Positions 1 to 8,702 of a stretch of 64,000 nt of DNA are shown piece after piece; the stretch's first letter is position 1; each line of letters starts with the position of its first letter. Source of the stretch: Olleya namhaensis (GTDB lineage Bacteria > Bacteroidota > Bacteroidia > Flavobacteriales > Flavobacteriaceae). A program made the translations under genes and the position numbers. Below the pieces are notes generated by a model. That model worked only from the letters and a program-made list of their open reading frames with translations, made no database searches and was not told where the DNA came from. The DNA is taken from contig NZ_FORM01000007.1 in NCBI RefSeq assembly GCF_900114005.1, positions 186,001 to 250,000 of the forward strand. The letters are read 5' to 3'.

Positions 1-1643
1 TGTAATGCCATTAACAAAAGAAGATGATATGCAACCCAATTAGCACCACTTCCAATACCAGTACTTAAAGAAATTGGTTTATCTTCTGTATCCACTATCA
101 AATCAAGATTTTTAATATCAAAACGTATTGGATTACCCTGATATTCGACATCAATTAAATTAGACCATTCTGTCATTTGAATATTAATTCTATTTAAAAT
201 TGAATTTAATTTATCTTCATTAGATTCTTTATCAACTTTACCTAATAATATTTCTATTTCATGTTTAAGAGTTTTAACTTTTACCTCTAGTTGAGAATTA
301 GTTTCATCTAAATTAATATTTTCTAAAAACAAACTAACTCTTCCTATTACTCGTCCTCTTCTTATGTTTAAATCTCTTAAAGTACGAGCCTTATCTTTTT
401 GATTATATAAAGCAGTTATTCCTCTTTCTGCTATTTCTAATTGATTTTGAAGTTTTATTTGATCATTATCTAAATTATTTAAATAGGATTGTACTCTTGG
501 ACTCTCTTGCGTTGTGTTTTTTAAATCATTTCTAATCTCGAGAAGGTTTGAGTTTATATTTTCGATTGTTGGATTTGAAACTATTAAATGATTATCACAC
601 AAAGGGCAAATATTTGGATCTTTAACAACTTCATTATTAAAAAAGCCAATAGATTCTAGTCTTATCTCTTGTTGTCGAATTTCATTAGAATATTTACTAG
701 CTGTTTTCATATAATGCTTCACAGCATTAATATCATCTTCTATTTTACCTAATTTGTGTTTAACTAATAACCTTTCTTCTATTAATTTTTTTAGACCAGA
801 ATCATCACCTTTTAAATCTATTGGCTTATGCTCCCAATCTTTAACACTTTCTAAAATTTCATAAGCTTCTTTAACTGAATTCGGTTTTTTATTTTTATCT
901 AAAAGACCTATTTCTTTTGCTTCTTCAATAAGTGAATAAGCTTTACTTACTCCATCTTCTTTTAATTTTTCTTCTTCTCTTTTCTCTCTTATTAATTGAT
1001 TAAGTAACCTCTTTTTCTTGGAAATCTCAGCCTCTACTTGTAAACTATCAGCATTAATTGCACCCAAAAAGTAAGGTAAAGTATCTTTAATAGCCATTTT
1101 CACATAACTATCATCTTGATTATAAAAGAGTTGATTAGGCTGTGCAATAACATATTGAGGTTGAAAACTAAAAATGCGAGCATGTCTAAAATTAGCTTCT
1201 AGTGGCTCTCTTGATAAAGAAATGGGAATATGTATATTTTCATTTATTTTCAACTTTTCAGAAAGAAAACTTTTTAAAAGTGATGTGTTAAAATTAGGAG
1301 TGAATTCCTCTATAGAAGGAAGCTCCTTTTCTACATAACTTCTTTTAACAAAAATCTCATCAATTGTACCTTTGTTTTTTACATCAGGATTCAATCTAGA
1401 AATGAATACATCTTCGTCTCCAAAAGTTATTAAGATAGCAAAAAAGTGTGTTTTTGTTCTTATAACTCCGTCATAGATTTTACATTTCTTAGAGCCTAAG
1501 CAATAGTCTATTATACCAACTAGTGCCGATTTTCCAGATTTAGATTCTCCAGTTATAATATTTAATGCTCCAGTATTGAAGTTTATAACCCTTGGTTCAT
1601 CATCTGGATTATTACTGTATAGAATAATTTTTTTTATTTGCAT
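1..1643 (-). CDS. ABC-3C system SMC/Rad50-like ATPase, DUF3732 family (partial, runs off left edge)
   Basis: The gene starts at an ATG at 1643 and stays open to the window edge, giving 547 residues without a stop. Residues 32-39 (GESKSGKS) form a Walker A P-loop. Long charged coiled-coil stretches lie at about 200-340 and 360-500, and between them ICPLC (C346, C349) resembles a Rad50 zinc hook. Near the visible end, LSTGIGSGANW (about 526-536) fits the ABC signature of DUF3732 proteins; Walker B lies beyond the edge. The start is 10 bases downstream of the middle-component stop, so this is the third gene of one operon. Known family role: the ATPase of predicted ABC-three-component conflict systems, thought to act on DNA or nucleoprotein. 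The substrate is unknown. Its DNA looks more A+T-rich than the housekeeping genes, though this was not computed. Confidence 0.85.
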   Translation of the reverse strand, partial: MQIKKIILYSNNPDDEPRVINFNTGALNIITGESKSGKSALVGIIDYCLGSKKCKIYDGVIRTKTHFFAILITFGDEDVFISRLNPDVKNKGTIDEIFVKRSYVEKELPSIEEFTPNFNTSLLKSFLSEKLKINENIHIPISLSREPLEANFRHARIFSFQPQYVIAQPNQLFYNQDDSYVKMAIKDTLPYFLGAINADSLQVEAEISKKKRLLNQLIREKREEEKLKEDGVSKAYSLIEEAKEIGLLDKNKKPNSVKEAYEILESVKDWEHKPIDLKGDDSGLKKLIEERLLVKHKLGKIEDDINAVKHYMKTASKYSNEIRQQEIRLESIGFFNNEVVKDPNICPLCDNHLIVSNPTIENINSNLLEIRNDLKNTTQESPRVQSYLNNLDNDQIKLQNQLEIAERGITALYNQKDKARTLRDLNIRRGRVIGRVSLFLENINLDETNSQLEVKVKTLKHEIEILLGKVDKESNEDKLNSILNRINIQMTEWSNLIDVEYQGNPIRFDIKNLDLIVDTEDKPISLSTGIGSGANWVAYHLLLLMAL

Positions 1644-1652
1644 TTTGGTTAT

Positions 1653-2147
1653 TTATGGAGTTATTCTTAAAAAAGAAAAAAGTGTTTTTATATCTTCAGA
1701 CTTTGTTAGCCATTTACCTAAGAATTCAGCTTTTTTTAATATTTCTTCTACTTCTTCTATCCCTTCTCCATTAAATTTTTTCTTTCGAAACGAAACTGTT
1801 TCTATTTTAGATTCTTCATTAAAAAAGATAGCTTCTTGGTTTAATAAGAACATCAATGCTTCTTTAGTATAAGGCTTCATATCTTTTACTCTATTTGGAA
1901 AATTAATAAAGAGCGCATCTTTACTGTCAATCCAAGTTAACAAATGATTAGCTGTCGTTTTAGGTAGTTCTTCTCTTGTTTCTTTGTGCAGAACAAGAGG
2001 TAATACTATAAAGCATAAAATAAATGATGCTTTATTATCCGATTTATCATTATAACCTTTAATAAATCTTCTAAGAATCTCGCCACAAAATGCTGGGTTC
2101 AGTAAATTTGCGAGTATTGCTGTTCTTTCTTCCCACTCTTTTGTCAT
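1653..2147 (-). CDS. ABC-3C system middle component
   Basis: This 164-residue protein has no signal peptide or membrane segment. It has the features I associate with the ABC-three-component middle component: an N-terminal W-x2-R-x-A-x-LANLLNPAF block (about 5-21), an LPLVLHKETRE block near 49-59, and a central TANHLLTWIDSKD segment. Its ATG overlaps the effector stop by four bases (2144-2147) and its own stop lies 10 bases before the ATPase ATG. Translational coupling and equal stoichiometry are therefore likely. In the published classification the middle component is a winged-helix-like adaptor linking ATPase and effector. No catalytic residues are apparent. The assignment depends on both neighbours as well as on the motif pattern. 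Confidence 0.8.
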   Translation of the reverse strand: MTKEWEERTAILANLLNPAFCGEILRRFIKGYNDKSDNKASFILCFIVLPLVLHKETREELPKTTANHLLTWIDSKDALFINFPNRVKDMKPYTKEALMFLLNQEAIFFNEESKIETVSFRKKKFNGEGIEEVEEILKKAEFLGKWLTKSEDIKTLFSFLRITP

Positions 2148-3337
2148 AATAAATCTTCAAATTTCGGATGCCATCCTATTATTTTCTTATCTGACAGAAT
2201 ATGATAACTACCCCTTATTAAATACTCACTCGTAAAATTTTTCTTGATGTATATACTAGGTGGCTTCTCTACAAATAAAGATGTATAAAAAACTTTACTT
2301 AGATTCTTTAGCTCTTCATCGTCATTAATACCATCACATTTATCTTCTAAAACCGCAAATAATGAATTCCATTTCTGTACTAACTCTTTTTCATAAGCTT
2401 CTTCTTCATTTATATTTATCAACTGTTCTCTTATCCACCTTGACCTTTGTTCATATGCTCTTCTAAAGTCACTTATTGCATTTTTAACCAATCTCGAAGT
2501 TGTCTTTAAAGAAATGATTTCCAATTGTTTAATAAAGGTTTTAGTTCCCAACGATTTTGCTTCTTCATCTGTAACCTTTATTTCATCTAGAAAATCATTT
2601 GGCAAATTTTCTTCTTTAAAAGAATTAGAAATATCCAAAATTATAGAATGAAGTTGCTTGTAAGTTATTTCAGGAATGCGATTAGTCAAATGTTTGACAC
2701 CAAATACCATCCAATTACCTATGACTCTATCTGTAAGCTGAGGAAGTTTATCTGTAAAAACAGTAAACCTCAATTCATGCTTAATTTCTTCCATCAATTT
2801 ATCAACGCTCAAAGAGGCATCAATTATAGAAATATTATTTATTAATTTAAGCTGATTTTCCTCGGTTAAACTTAGGAACAACTCATAACCTTTTTTATTT
2901 GTTGCACTTGTAGAATTTTCAGCGACAATTATTAATTTATTTAGGATTTCAGATTCCGTAAATAATGTTTCCTTTCTGTTTTTAGTTTTTGAAAAATAAT
3001 TTAAAAAGCTAGATTCTGAAATATTAGCTGTAGTAACTAAAGTAAACGTTGTATTATCAAGATCAATCCGTTCATTCTCAATATTATCAGCCCATACTCT
3101 TAAGGACTTCCAAAAATCTGGACTAGAATCACTGAGATTAGCTACAGATTTGATATGCAATTTTGTTTGAACTAAATTTAAAGAATCATCAATTATGTCA
3201 ATATCATCCAAACATTCTATTCGAATGGACGCCTCTGTATTCTTTGATTTTATCAATCTAAAGAGTGAATACAAAAATTGATAAAAGTATCCTAAAGCGG
3301 GTTCTTTAGCTGAAAAATCTGTTACAGTATTGCTCAA
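2144..3337 (-). CDS. ABC-3C system effector: predicted restriction-endonuclease-fold N-terminus plus ABC-3C C-terminal domain
   Basis: This 397-residue protein is the first gene of the operon. Residues 13-20 (PALGYFYQ), then E41, D44-D45 and Q57-x-K59 (VQTKLH), followed by an LSDSSPDFWKSLRVW block (68-82), fit the pattern of DUF4297/Cap4-like predicted dsDNA nuclease domains, with a PD-(D/E)xK-type active site of the E...D...QxK kind. The remaining 300 or so residues are helical and charged and fit the ABC-3C C-terminal domain that anchors effectors to the ATPase complex. The start codon is TTG at 3337; an in-frame stop lies 9 bases upstream and no ATG is nearby, so TTG is the best choice. 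Nuclease activity is inferred, not shown. Confidence 0.75.
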   Translation of the reverse strand: MSNTVTDFSAKEPALGYFYQFLYSLFRLIKSKNTEASIRIECLDDIDIIDDSLNLVQTKLHIKSVANLSDSSPDFWKSLRVWADNIENERIDLDNTTFTLVTTANISESSFLNYFSKTKNRKETLFTESEILNKLIIVAENSTSATNKKGYELFLSLTEENQLKLINNISIIDASLSVDKLMEEIKHELRFTVFTDKLPQLTDRVIGNWMVFGVKHLTNRIPEITYKQLHSIILDISNSFKEENLPNDFLDEIKVTDEEAKSLGTKTFIKQLEIISLKTTSRLVKNAISDFRRAYEQRSRWIREQLININEEEAYEKELVQKWNSLFAVLEDKCDGINDDEELKNLSKVFYTSLFVEKPPSIYIKKNFTSEYLIRGSYHILSDKKIIGWHPKFEDLL

Positions 3338-3571
3338 GTTTGTTTTTTAATTAGATAACTTCTCTTGTTTTTAAATAATTCTTCTACTCAAATTCAAGAA
3401 ATATTCGAAACAAATAAATTTAATTCACAAATTACATCTTTATTACTAACATTAAATGTAAATAATCGTAAACCCTTTCTATTTTTTTAATATAATATTC
3501 TTGCAAATTACTTCAATCTAAAATACAAACCTTACGGAAAACCTCATCTTCAAAAAATTTCACAATAAAAC

Positions 3572-3604
3572 AAAAAAAAGACCAAGTATAAAACTTGATC
3601 TTTT
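3572..3604 (-). terminator. Rho-independent terminator of the aldehyde dehydrogenase gene
   Basis: On the minus strand a stem GATCAAG/CTTGGTC (one G-U pair), extended by A-T pairs, is followed by eight T. It lies 28 bases past the stop at 3632. The rest of the gap to 3337 is A+T-rich with no other recognisable feature, but it must contain the promoter of the ABC-3C operon. Confidence 0.75.
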
Positions 3605-3631
3605 CATCATTAATTAATATTCCCTCAAATA

Positions 3632-5029
3632 TTATTTACTGTTATTTAGCATAATAGATTTAGAGTTTACAAATTCTCTAATACCAAATCCACCATGTTC
3701 ACGTCCATAACCAGAGTCTTTTACACCTCCAAATGGCATGTTTGGGTGTGCTAATCCGTAGGAGTTAATGTTTATCATTCCGGTATCAAAATGGTTTTTA
3801 GCAAGCTCGATCGCTTTGTCTTCGTCTTTACTAAATATGCCGCCACCTAATCCAAAACGACTGTCGTTAGCGATACGCATGGCATCGTCGTTATCTTTAG
3901 CTCTAATTAATGAGGCTACAGGTCCGAATAACTCTTCGCTATACGCCGGTTGTCCTGGTTTTACATCTCCCACTACTGTAGATGGGTAAAAATAGCCTGT
4001 AACGTCTGGTATTTTTCCACCACATAAAATGGTTGCTCCGTTTTTGACACTGTCTTCTACTTGTTGGTGAATCTTGTCTCTTAAATCTTTTCTAGCCATG
4101 GGTCCTAATTTAGAATCCTTGTCCATCGGGTCTCCATAAGTAATGTCTTGCATCCCTTTTACAAAGGCGTCTTTAAATTGGTCGTATACTTTATCTACGA
4201 CAATAAAACGTTTGGCAGCCACACAGGTTTCTCCGTTATTATAGGTACGTCCTACAATACTGGTTTGTACTGCTAAATCCACATCTGCATCGTCTAACAC
4301 TAGATACGCATCATTACTACCCAGCTCCATGACAGTCTTTTTAATTACTTTTGCTGCCTTTTGTGCTACATATTGTCCTGCTTTTGAGCTTCCTGTTAAG
4401 GTGATACCTCTTACTAAATTGTGTTCGATAATTTTATCTGACGTGTCATGGTCTATAATTAATACCGTGAATAAGTCTTTTGGTAATCCTGCTTTTTCAA
4501 AGACTTCTTTTAATTTTAAAGCTGAGCCTGTGACGTTTTTAGCGTGTTTTAGTAACACACCGTTTCCTGCCATTAGATTAACGATAGCGTAACGCATGGC
4601 TTGGTACAATGGAAAATTCCATGGTTGTATACCGTAAATAACACCTAATGGTGCTTGTTGGATGATTCCTTTTCCGCCATTTTCCATGGTACGGACTTCG
4701 TCTTGTAGTTGCTTGATGCCTTCGGTTGCTGTATACTCGCAAATACCGACGCATAATTCGATTTCGTCATGACTGTGTTTTACTAATTTTCCCATTTCTT
4801 GAGTCATTAGCTTTGCATAGTCGTCTTTAGCATTGATTAACGCTTGTCCGATGGCTTTTATAACTTTAGCACGGTCTTCTAATGGTTTTAATTTCCAGTC
4901 TAAAAAGGCGTTGTGACAGGTTTCTACCGCTTTTATAGCTTGGTCCGCTGTCATGTATGTATACTGTTGTATTTCTTTTTCTGTTGCAGGATTTATAGTT
5001 GTAAATCCTTTATCTGTGGTAGTACTCAT
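3632..5029 (-). CDS. NAD(P)-dependent succinate-semialdehyde dehydrogenase family protein
   Basis: This 465-residue aldehyde dehydrogenase oxidises an aldehyde, probably succinate semialdehyde, to the acid. The oxyanion-hole Asn is in QPWNFP (N138), the general base in MELGSND (E235) and the catalytic Cys in NNGETCVAAKRF (C269). The ELGSNDAYLVLDDADVD and GETCVAAKR wording is typical of the SSADH (Sad/YneI) branch. Length is normal for the family and there is no signal peptide, so it is cytosolic. It is monocistronic, with a terminator at 3572-3604. The exact substrate and NAD versus NADP preference cannot be settled from sequence. Confidence 0.88.
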   Translation of the reverse strand: MSTTTDKGFTTINPATEKEIQQYTYMTADQAIKAVETCHNAFLDWKLKPLEDRAKVIKAIGQALINAKDDYAKLMTQEMGKLVKHSHDEIELCVGICEYTATEGIKQLQDEVRTMENGGKGIIQQAPLGVIYGIQPWNFPLYQAMRYAIVNLMAGNGVLLKHAKNVTGSALKLKEVFEKAGLPKDLFTVLIIDHDTSDKIIEHNLVRGITLTGSSKAGQYVAQKAAKVIKKTVMELGSNDAYLVLDDADVDLAVQTSIVGRTYNNGETCVAAKRFIVVDKVYDQFKDAFVKGMQDITYGDPMDKDSKLGPMARKDLRDKIHQQVEDSVKNGATILCGGKIPDVTGYFYPSTVVGDVKPGQPAYSEELFGPVASLIRAKDNDDAMRIANDSRFGLGGGIFSKDEDKAIELAKNHFDTGMININSYGLAHPNMPFGGVKDSGYGREHGGFGIREFVNSKSIMLNNSK

Positions 5030-5200
5030 GTGTGTTTAGTATTAAATTAATGATACGCTTTGCCTTGTCCAATTTTTGAACAATGACTTAATTTAAAGCG
5101 AATAAAAATGTGACCTTTAGACTAGCTACTTAAGTTATAGCTATGTTTGGATTATACTTATAACCCATTAGTGTAAAGGTTGTCTGCTGTAATGGATGGT

Positions 5201-5707
5201 TTACGCTTCTCCTCTTGCAGGATAATCTGCTTTTAGGATATAGTCAATACCGCCTAAAACATCATTAAAACTTGGTCTTCCAAATGGCATAGATTGGATA
5301 GATTCCCAATATACGGTTTGCTCTGGTGTGATTAAATATAATCCAGGCTCCGTAAATAACTCTGGTTCTTCTTTTATACCTGTAGAGATAAATAATCCCC
5401 ATTCTCTAGCTTTTTGAATAGATACGCCGTATCCTAATGGTATGTTTGGAATATCCCATGCTTTGTGCGTTTCTTTTGCTACTGCTTCTGTATCTGCACT
5501 AATTGCAATGACATTTACACCGCGATCTGTAAACTTATCTAGTTTACGTTCTAAATCTTCTAACTGAGACTTGCAAACAGGACAATGTTTACCTCTGTAA
5601 AACAATACTAATGTGAAGTTTTCTGGCGACTGATCGCTTAGCTTCCATGTGGTATCATTTACTAATTGTACTTCTAGTTCTGGTGCTTTTTCTCTTGGCT
5701 TTATCAT
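5201..5707 (-). CDS. Peroxiredoxin-like AhpC/TSA family protein
   Basis: This 168-residue thioredoxin-fold protein has FYRGKHCPVCKSQL with C42 and C45 as a CxxC pair, followed by an AISADT strand as in AhpC/TSA proteins. It belongs to the peroxiredoxin-like group that reduces peroxides or disulfides; the CPVC pair differs from the single peroxidatic Cys of classical Prx. No signal peptide is present, so it is probably cytosolic. A perfect TAnnTTTG element lies about 80 bases upstream. It is a single-gene unit. Family assignment is firm, substrate unknown. Confidence 0.85.
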   Translation of the reverse strand: MIKPREKAPELEVQLVNDTTWKLSDQSPENFTLVLFYRGKHCPVCKSQLEDLERKLDKFTDRGVNVIAISADTEAVAKETHKAWDIPNIPLGYGVSIQKAREWGLFISTGIKEEPELFTEPGLYLITPEQTVYWESIQSMPFGRPSFNDVLGGIDYILKADYPARGEA

Positions 5708-5788
5708 GTTGCTTTATAGTTTATGTAATGTAATGGCTGTATTTACTATACTAACCCCGTGCATTACTTGTTTGTTTCTTACTGATTA

Positions 5789-5796
5789 CAAAGTTA
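5789..5796 (-). promoter_or_regulatory. -7 promoter element of the peroxiredoxin-like gene
   Basis: The minus strand reads TAACTTTG, a perfect match to the Bacteroidota -7 consensus TAnnTTTG, 82 bases before the ATG. No convincing -33 TTTG was seen. Confidence 0.5.
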
Positions 5797-5863
5797 CCCA
5801 CAAACACTAGCCAGTCTATTATACAATTACAAGTCAGCCTTACATGATTTACATATTGGGCAC

Positions 5864-5898
5864 AAAAAAAAAGGATTACTACGGTAGCAATCCTTTTT
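5864..5898 (-). terminator. Terminator of the tandem helicase operon
   Basis: On the minus strand GGATTGCTA and TAGTAATCC pair around a CCG loop, flanked by A and T runs. It lies 22 bases past the stop of the second helicase gene. Confidence 0.8.
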
Positions 5899-5919
5899 AT
5901 TCATTTGTAGTACCTCTTA

Positions 5920-7230
5920 TTAAATGGTATGGATACGTACTTTTCTCTTTTTTAAACGCGAGTTATTGGTTTTGTCAATAATACTTTCAGCTTTAGCTTT
6001 AGGAACCGCAACAAAAGCGCAATCCTGCTTTAACTCTATAATACCAATTTCTGATTTTTCAAGATTACATTGTTTAAACAACATACCTGCAACATCTCCT
6101 TTAGATATTTTATCTTTTCGACCACCAGAAATAAATAGCGTTACCCACTCTGTTCCTAACGTCTTAACGGTTCCTTTTGGAGTCACAGTGTCATCAAACT
6201 TAATAAAGTCCGGTAAACGCTCTCCTTCCCATTGTATAACGTAAGAAGTCCCTTCTGCATTCATACGCGCAGTACGACCATTACGGTGTGTAAACTCTTC
6301 TGCCTTTAACGGAAGTTGGTAATGGATAATGTAATTTAACTCCGGAATATCTAAACCACGCGCAGCTAAATCTGTGGCGATAATAATTTGATGGGTTCCG
6401 TTTCTAAACTTTATTAAAGCACGCTCTCTATCTATTTGCTCCATGCCCCCTTGGAAACACCCATGCGGAATGTCGTTTTTATCTAAAAAGTCGCTAACAA
6501 ACTGAATCGTGTCTTTATAATTACAAAAGATAATCCCTGGTTTGTTACCAATATCATGTAATAAATCGACTAAGGTCTGTAGTTTGTTTTTATCTGGAGA
6601 TATTACTTGCTTGATTTCTAGATTAGAAACTTCCGTATCTGAATAGTCAATAATTAACTCGTTTTCTAAACCTACAAAACGCGGAATCTCCATGTCTTGC
6701 GTTGCTGAGGTCAAAATACGTTTTTTAATGTGTGGTAGATTATTAATAATCTCGCTCATTTCCTTTTCAAAACCAACTTCTAGAGATTTATCAAATTCGT
6801 CTAAAACTAAGGTATTAATATCATCTACTAAAAACGTTTCGCGTCTTAAGTGATCTGCCACACGACCTGGTGTCCCTACTAGGATGGCTGGCGTATGTGC
6901 TAACTCTATTTTATCTTTACTAAAATGGCGTCCACCATATACCGCGTTGGCTTTAAAACCAGTACCCATAGTGCGGATGACTTGTTCTATTTGTATAGCC
7001 AACTCTCGAGATGGCACTAAAATTAATAATTGTACATTTTTGCAATTGGTATCTAATGCTGCAATAGTGGGTAATAAAAAGGCCAACGTCTTTCCTGTTC
7101 CCGTTGGAGACAATAACACCGTGTTTTCTGCATTGGTAATAGACAACAACGCTTCCTCCTGCATTGGATTAAGCGTTTTGATATTTAGCTTGTCTAAAAT
7201 ATCCTGCTGTACTTTTATATAACTACTCAT
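5920..7230 (-). CDS. DEAD-box RNA helicase with DbpA-type RNA-binding C-terminus
   Basis: This is a 436-residue RNA helicase, second gene of a two-helicase operon. Motifs in order are the Q motif (NPMQEEA), Walker A (PTGTGKT, 42-48), PSRELA, VGTPGR, Walker B DEFD (144-147) in place of DEAD, TSAT, ATDLAARGLD and HRNGRTAR. The last 70 or so residues (KGDVAGML...IGIIELKQDCAFVAV) fit the DbpA/CsdA RNA-binding fold. That suggests a 23S rRNA or ribosome-assembly role like DbpA. The start lies 3 bases after the stop of the upstream helicase, so the two are co-transcribed. The A-to-F change in the DEAD box is tolerated in DExD helicases. Confidence 0.88.
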   Translation of the reverse strand: MSSYIKVQQDILDKLNIKTLNPMQEEALLSITNAENTVLLSPTGTGKTLAFLLPTIAALDTNCKNVQLLILVPSRELAIQIEQVIRTMGTGFKANAVYGGRHFSKDKIELAHTPAILVGTPGRVADHLRRETFLVDDINTLVLDEFDKSLEVGFEKEMSEIINNLPHIKKRILTSATQDMEIPRFVGLENELIIDYSDTEVSNLEIKQVISPDKNKLQTLVDLLHDIGNKPGIIFCNYKDTIQFVSDFLDKNDIPHGCFQGGMEQIDRERALIKFRNGTHQIIIATDLAARGLDIPELNYIIHYQLPLKAEEFTHRNGRTARMNAEGTSYVIQWEGERLPDFIKFDDTVTPKGTVKTLGTEWVTLFISGGRKDKISKGDVAGMLFKQCNLEKSEIGIIELKQDCAFVAVPKAKAESIIDKTNNSRLKKRKVRIHTI

Positions 7231-7233
7231 TAT

Positions 7234-8574
7234 TTATTTCTTCTTTTTTTTCTTTACAACCTCTTGCTTCTCAACAATAGTATTGTTTTCGGCAATGTAA
7301 TTGGATAAGATTTTATCTACTAATTCTTCTTTTGTTAAATGATGAAAAATTGTTTTTACTTTCGCTTTAAAATCTTCTGGAATGGCTTTGTTTGGCTTTG
7401 TTTTAAAAATCTTTCTTGCCCAAAGTAATCCGTTGTTTTCCTCAATACTTTTAGCATCTGCTTTTTGGTATTGTTTAAACGTAATCCCTAATTCATCTTC
7501 AAATTCTGGAATTTCTTGTACTTCGTCTTCCTGAATAACACTTAATGCTAATCCATTGGCTCCTGCTCTAGCCGTACGTCCACTTCTATGCACATACGCA
7601 TCATACGTATCTGGTAGATGGTAGTTAACTACAAACGCTAAGTCTTTAACATCAATACCACGAGCAGCTAAATCTGTAGCCACTAATATATTAATATGAC
7701 CTTCTCTAAACTGTCCCATAATACGATCACGAATCCCTTGAGATAAGCTACCATGAATGGCACCAGAAGAAAATTTGTTTATCGCTAAGTTTTTAGCCAA
7801 CTTATTAACTGCTGCTTTAGTCTTACAAAAGATAATACCGCGTTGCCCTTCATGCGTGTTTAAAAAATGCATTAATACATTTAATTTCTCGATAGGCTCC
7901 ACTACGACATATTGGTGATCAATCCCTTGGTGACCAATTGTTTCCATATCAGCTTCAATAGTCACGACTTTTTTAGCCAAACTATTTTGTACCAATTGTT
8001 TGATTGTACCAGGCATGGTTGCTGTAAACAATAATGTTCTTCTTGTTTTTGGTAATGCTTTTATAATAGCATCTACACCTTCTTTGTGTGCACTAACCAT
8101 CTCATCCGCTTCATCTAAGACAAAATAAGTGATATCCTTAACGTTTATCGCGTTACGCTCTATCAAATCTGCTAAACGTCCTGGTGTAGCTACAACTATA
8201 TGTGTGGTGTTTTTTAATGTTTCTATTTGTGGTTTTATTGGAATACCTCCAAATACACCTGCAATAGTTACCCCTAAACTAGTGGCGTTAAAGGCCTCTA
8301 AGTTTTTAAATATTTGTTGCCCTAACTCTCTTGTTGGTGCTAATATAACCGCTTGAATATTGCTTTTAGTAACGTCTATTAATTGTATTAAAGGCAATCC
8401 AAAAGCAGCTGTTTTTCCGGTTCCCGTTTTTGCGATAGCAACAACATCGTCCGTATTATTAAGTATTACAGGGATGGCTTTAGATTGTATATCTGTTGGC
8501 GTTGTGATTTCTAAATCTGCCAAAGCACTCTGCAATGCTGTATTAATACCTAAACTAGAAAACTGTTGTGACAT
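7234..8574 (-). CDS. DEAD-box RNA helicase
   Basis: This 446-residue ATP-dependent RNA helicase has AKTGTGKTAAF (Walker A, about 49-59), PTRELG, ATPGRL, LDEADEM, TATMPG, ATDLAARGID and HRSGRTAR. The C-terminus after the second RecA domain is short and ends in a run of six lysines, a likely RNA-contact tail. It resembles RhlE/CshA-type helicases more than DbpA. A perfect -7 element lies 16 bases upstream of the ATG. It heads the two-helicase operon, and cold-shock-domain genes are next upstream. A role in RNA unfolding at low temperature is inferred from that context. Confidence 0.9.
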   Translation of the reverse strand: MSQQFSSLGINTALQSALADLEITTPTDIQSKAIPVILNNTDDVVAIAKTGTGKTAAFGLPLIQLIDVTKSNIQAVILAPTRELGQQIFKNLEAFNATSLGVTIAGVFGGIPIKPQIETLKNTTHIVVATPGRLADLIERNAINVKDITYFVLDEADEMVSAHKEGVDAIIKALPKTRRTLLFTATMPGTIKQLVQNSLAKKVVTIEADMETIGHQGIDHQYVVVEPIEKLNVLMHFLNTHEGQRGIIFCKTKAAVNKLAKNLAINKFSSGAIHGSLSQGIRDRIMGQFREGHINILVATDLAARGIDVKDLAFVVNYHLPDTYDAYVHRSGRTARAGANGLALSVIQEDEVQEIPEFEDELGITFKQYQKADAKSIEENNGLLWARKIFKTKPNKAIPEDFKAKVKTIFHHLTKEELVDKILSNYIAENNTIVEKQEVVKKKKKK

Positions 8575-8590
8575 AAATTATAATTTTATG

Positions 8591-8598
8591 CAAAGATA
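8591..8598 (-). promoter_or_regulatory. -7 promoter element of the helicase operon
   Basis: The minus strand reads TATCTTTG, a perfect TAnnTTTG match 16 bases before the ATG at 8574, predicting a very short 5' leader. Confidence 0.6.
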
Positions 8599-8646
8599 GT
8601 AGAGTTTTATTGGTTTAACAGATTTATAGATGAAGTATTACTGCAT

Positions 8647-8682
8647 AAAAAAAAAGCCTATTAAAATAATTAATAGGCTTTT
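8647..8682 (-). terminator. Terminator of the short cold-shock gene
   Basis: The minus strand shows a perfect stem AAAAGCCTATTAA/TTAATAGGCTTTT followed by a T run, 20 bases past the stop at 8703. Confidence 0.85.
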
Positions 8683-8702
8683 ATAAAACTTTGCGTCTTG
8701 TT

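Noticed and set aside
1576-1872. Plus-strand ORF of 98 codons
   Set aside because: It is antisense to the middle-component and ATPase genes, which have strong family motifs; it has none.
6884-7222. Plus-strand ORF of 112 codons across the helicase gene
   Set aside because: It is the reverse shadow of the Walker A and Q-motif region and has no independent support.
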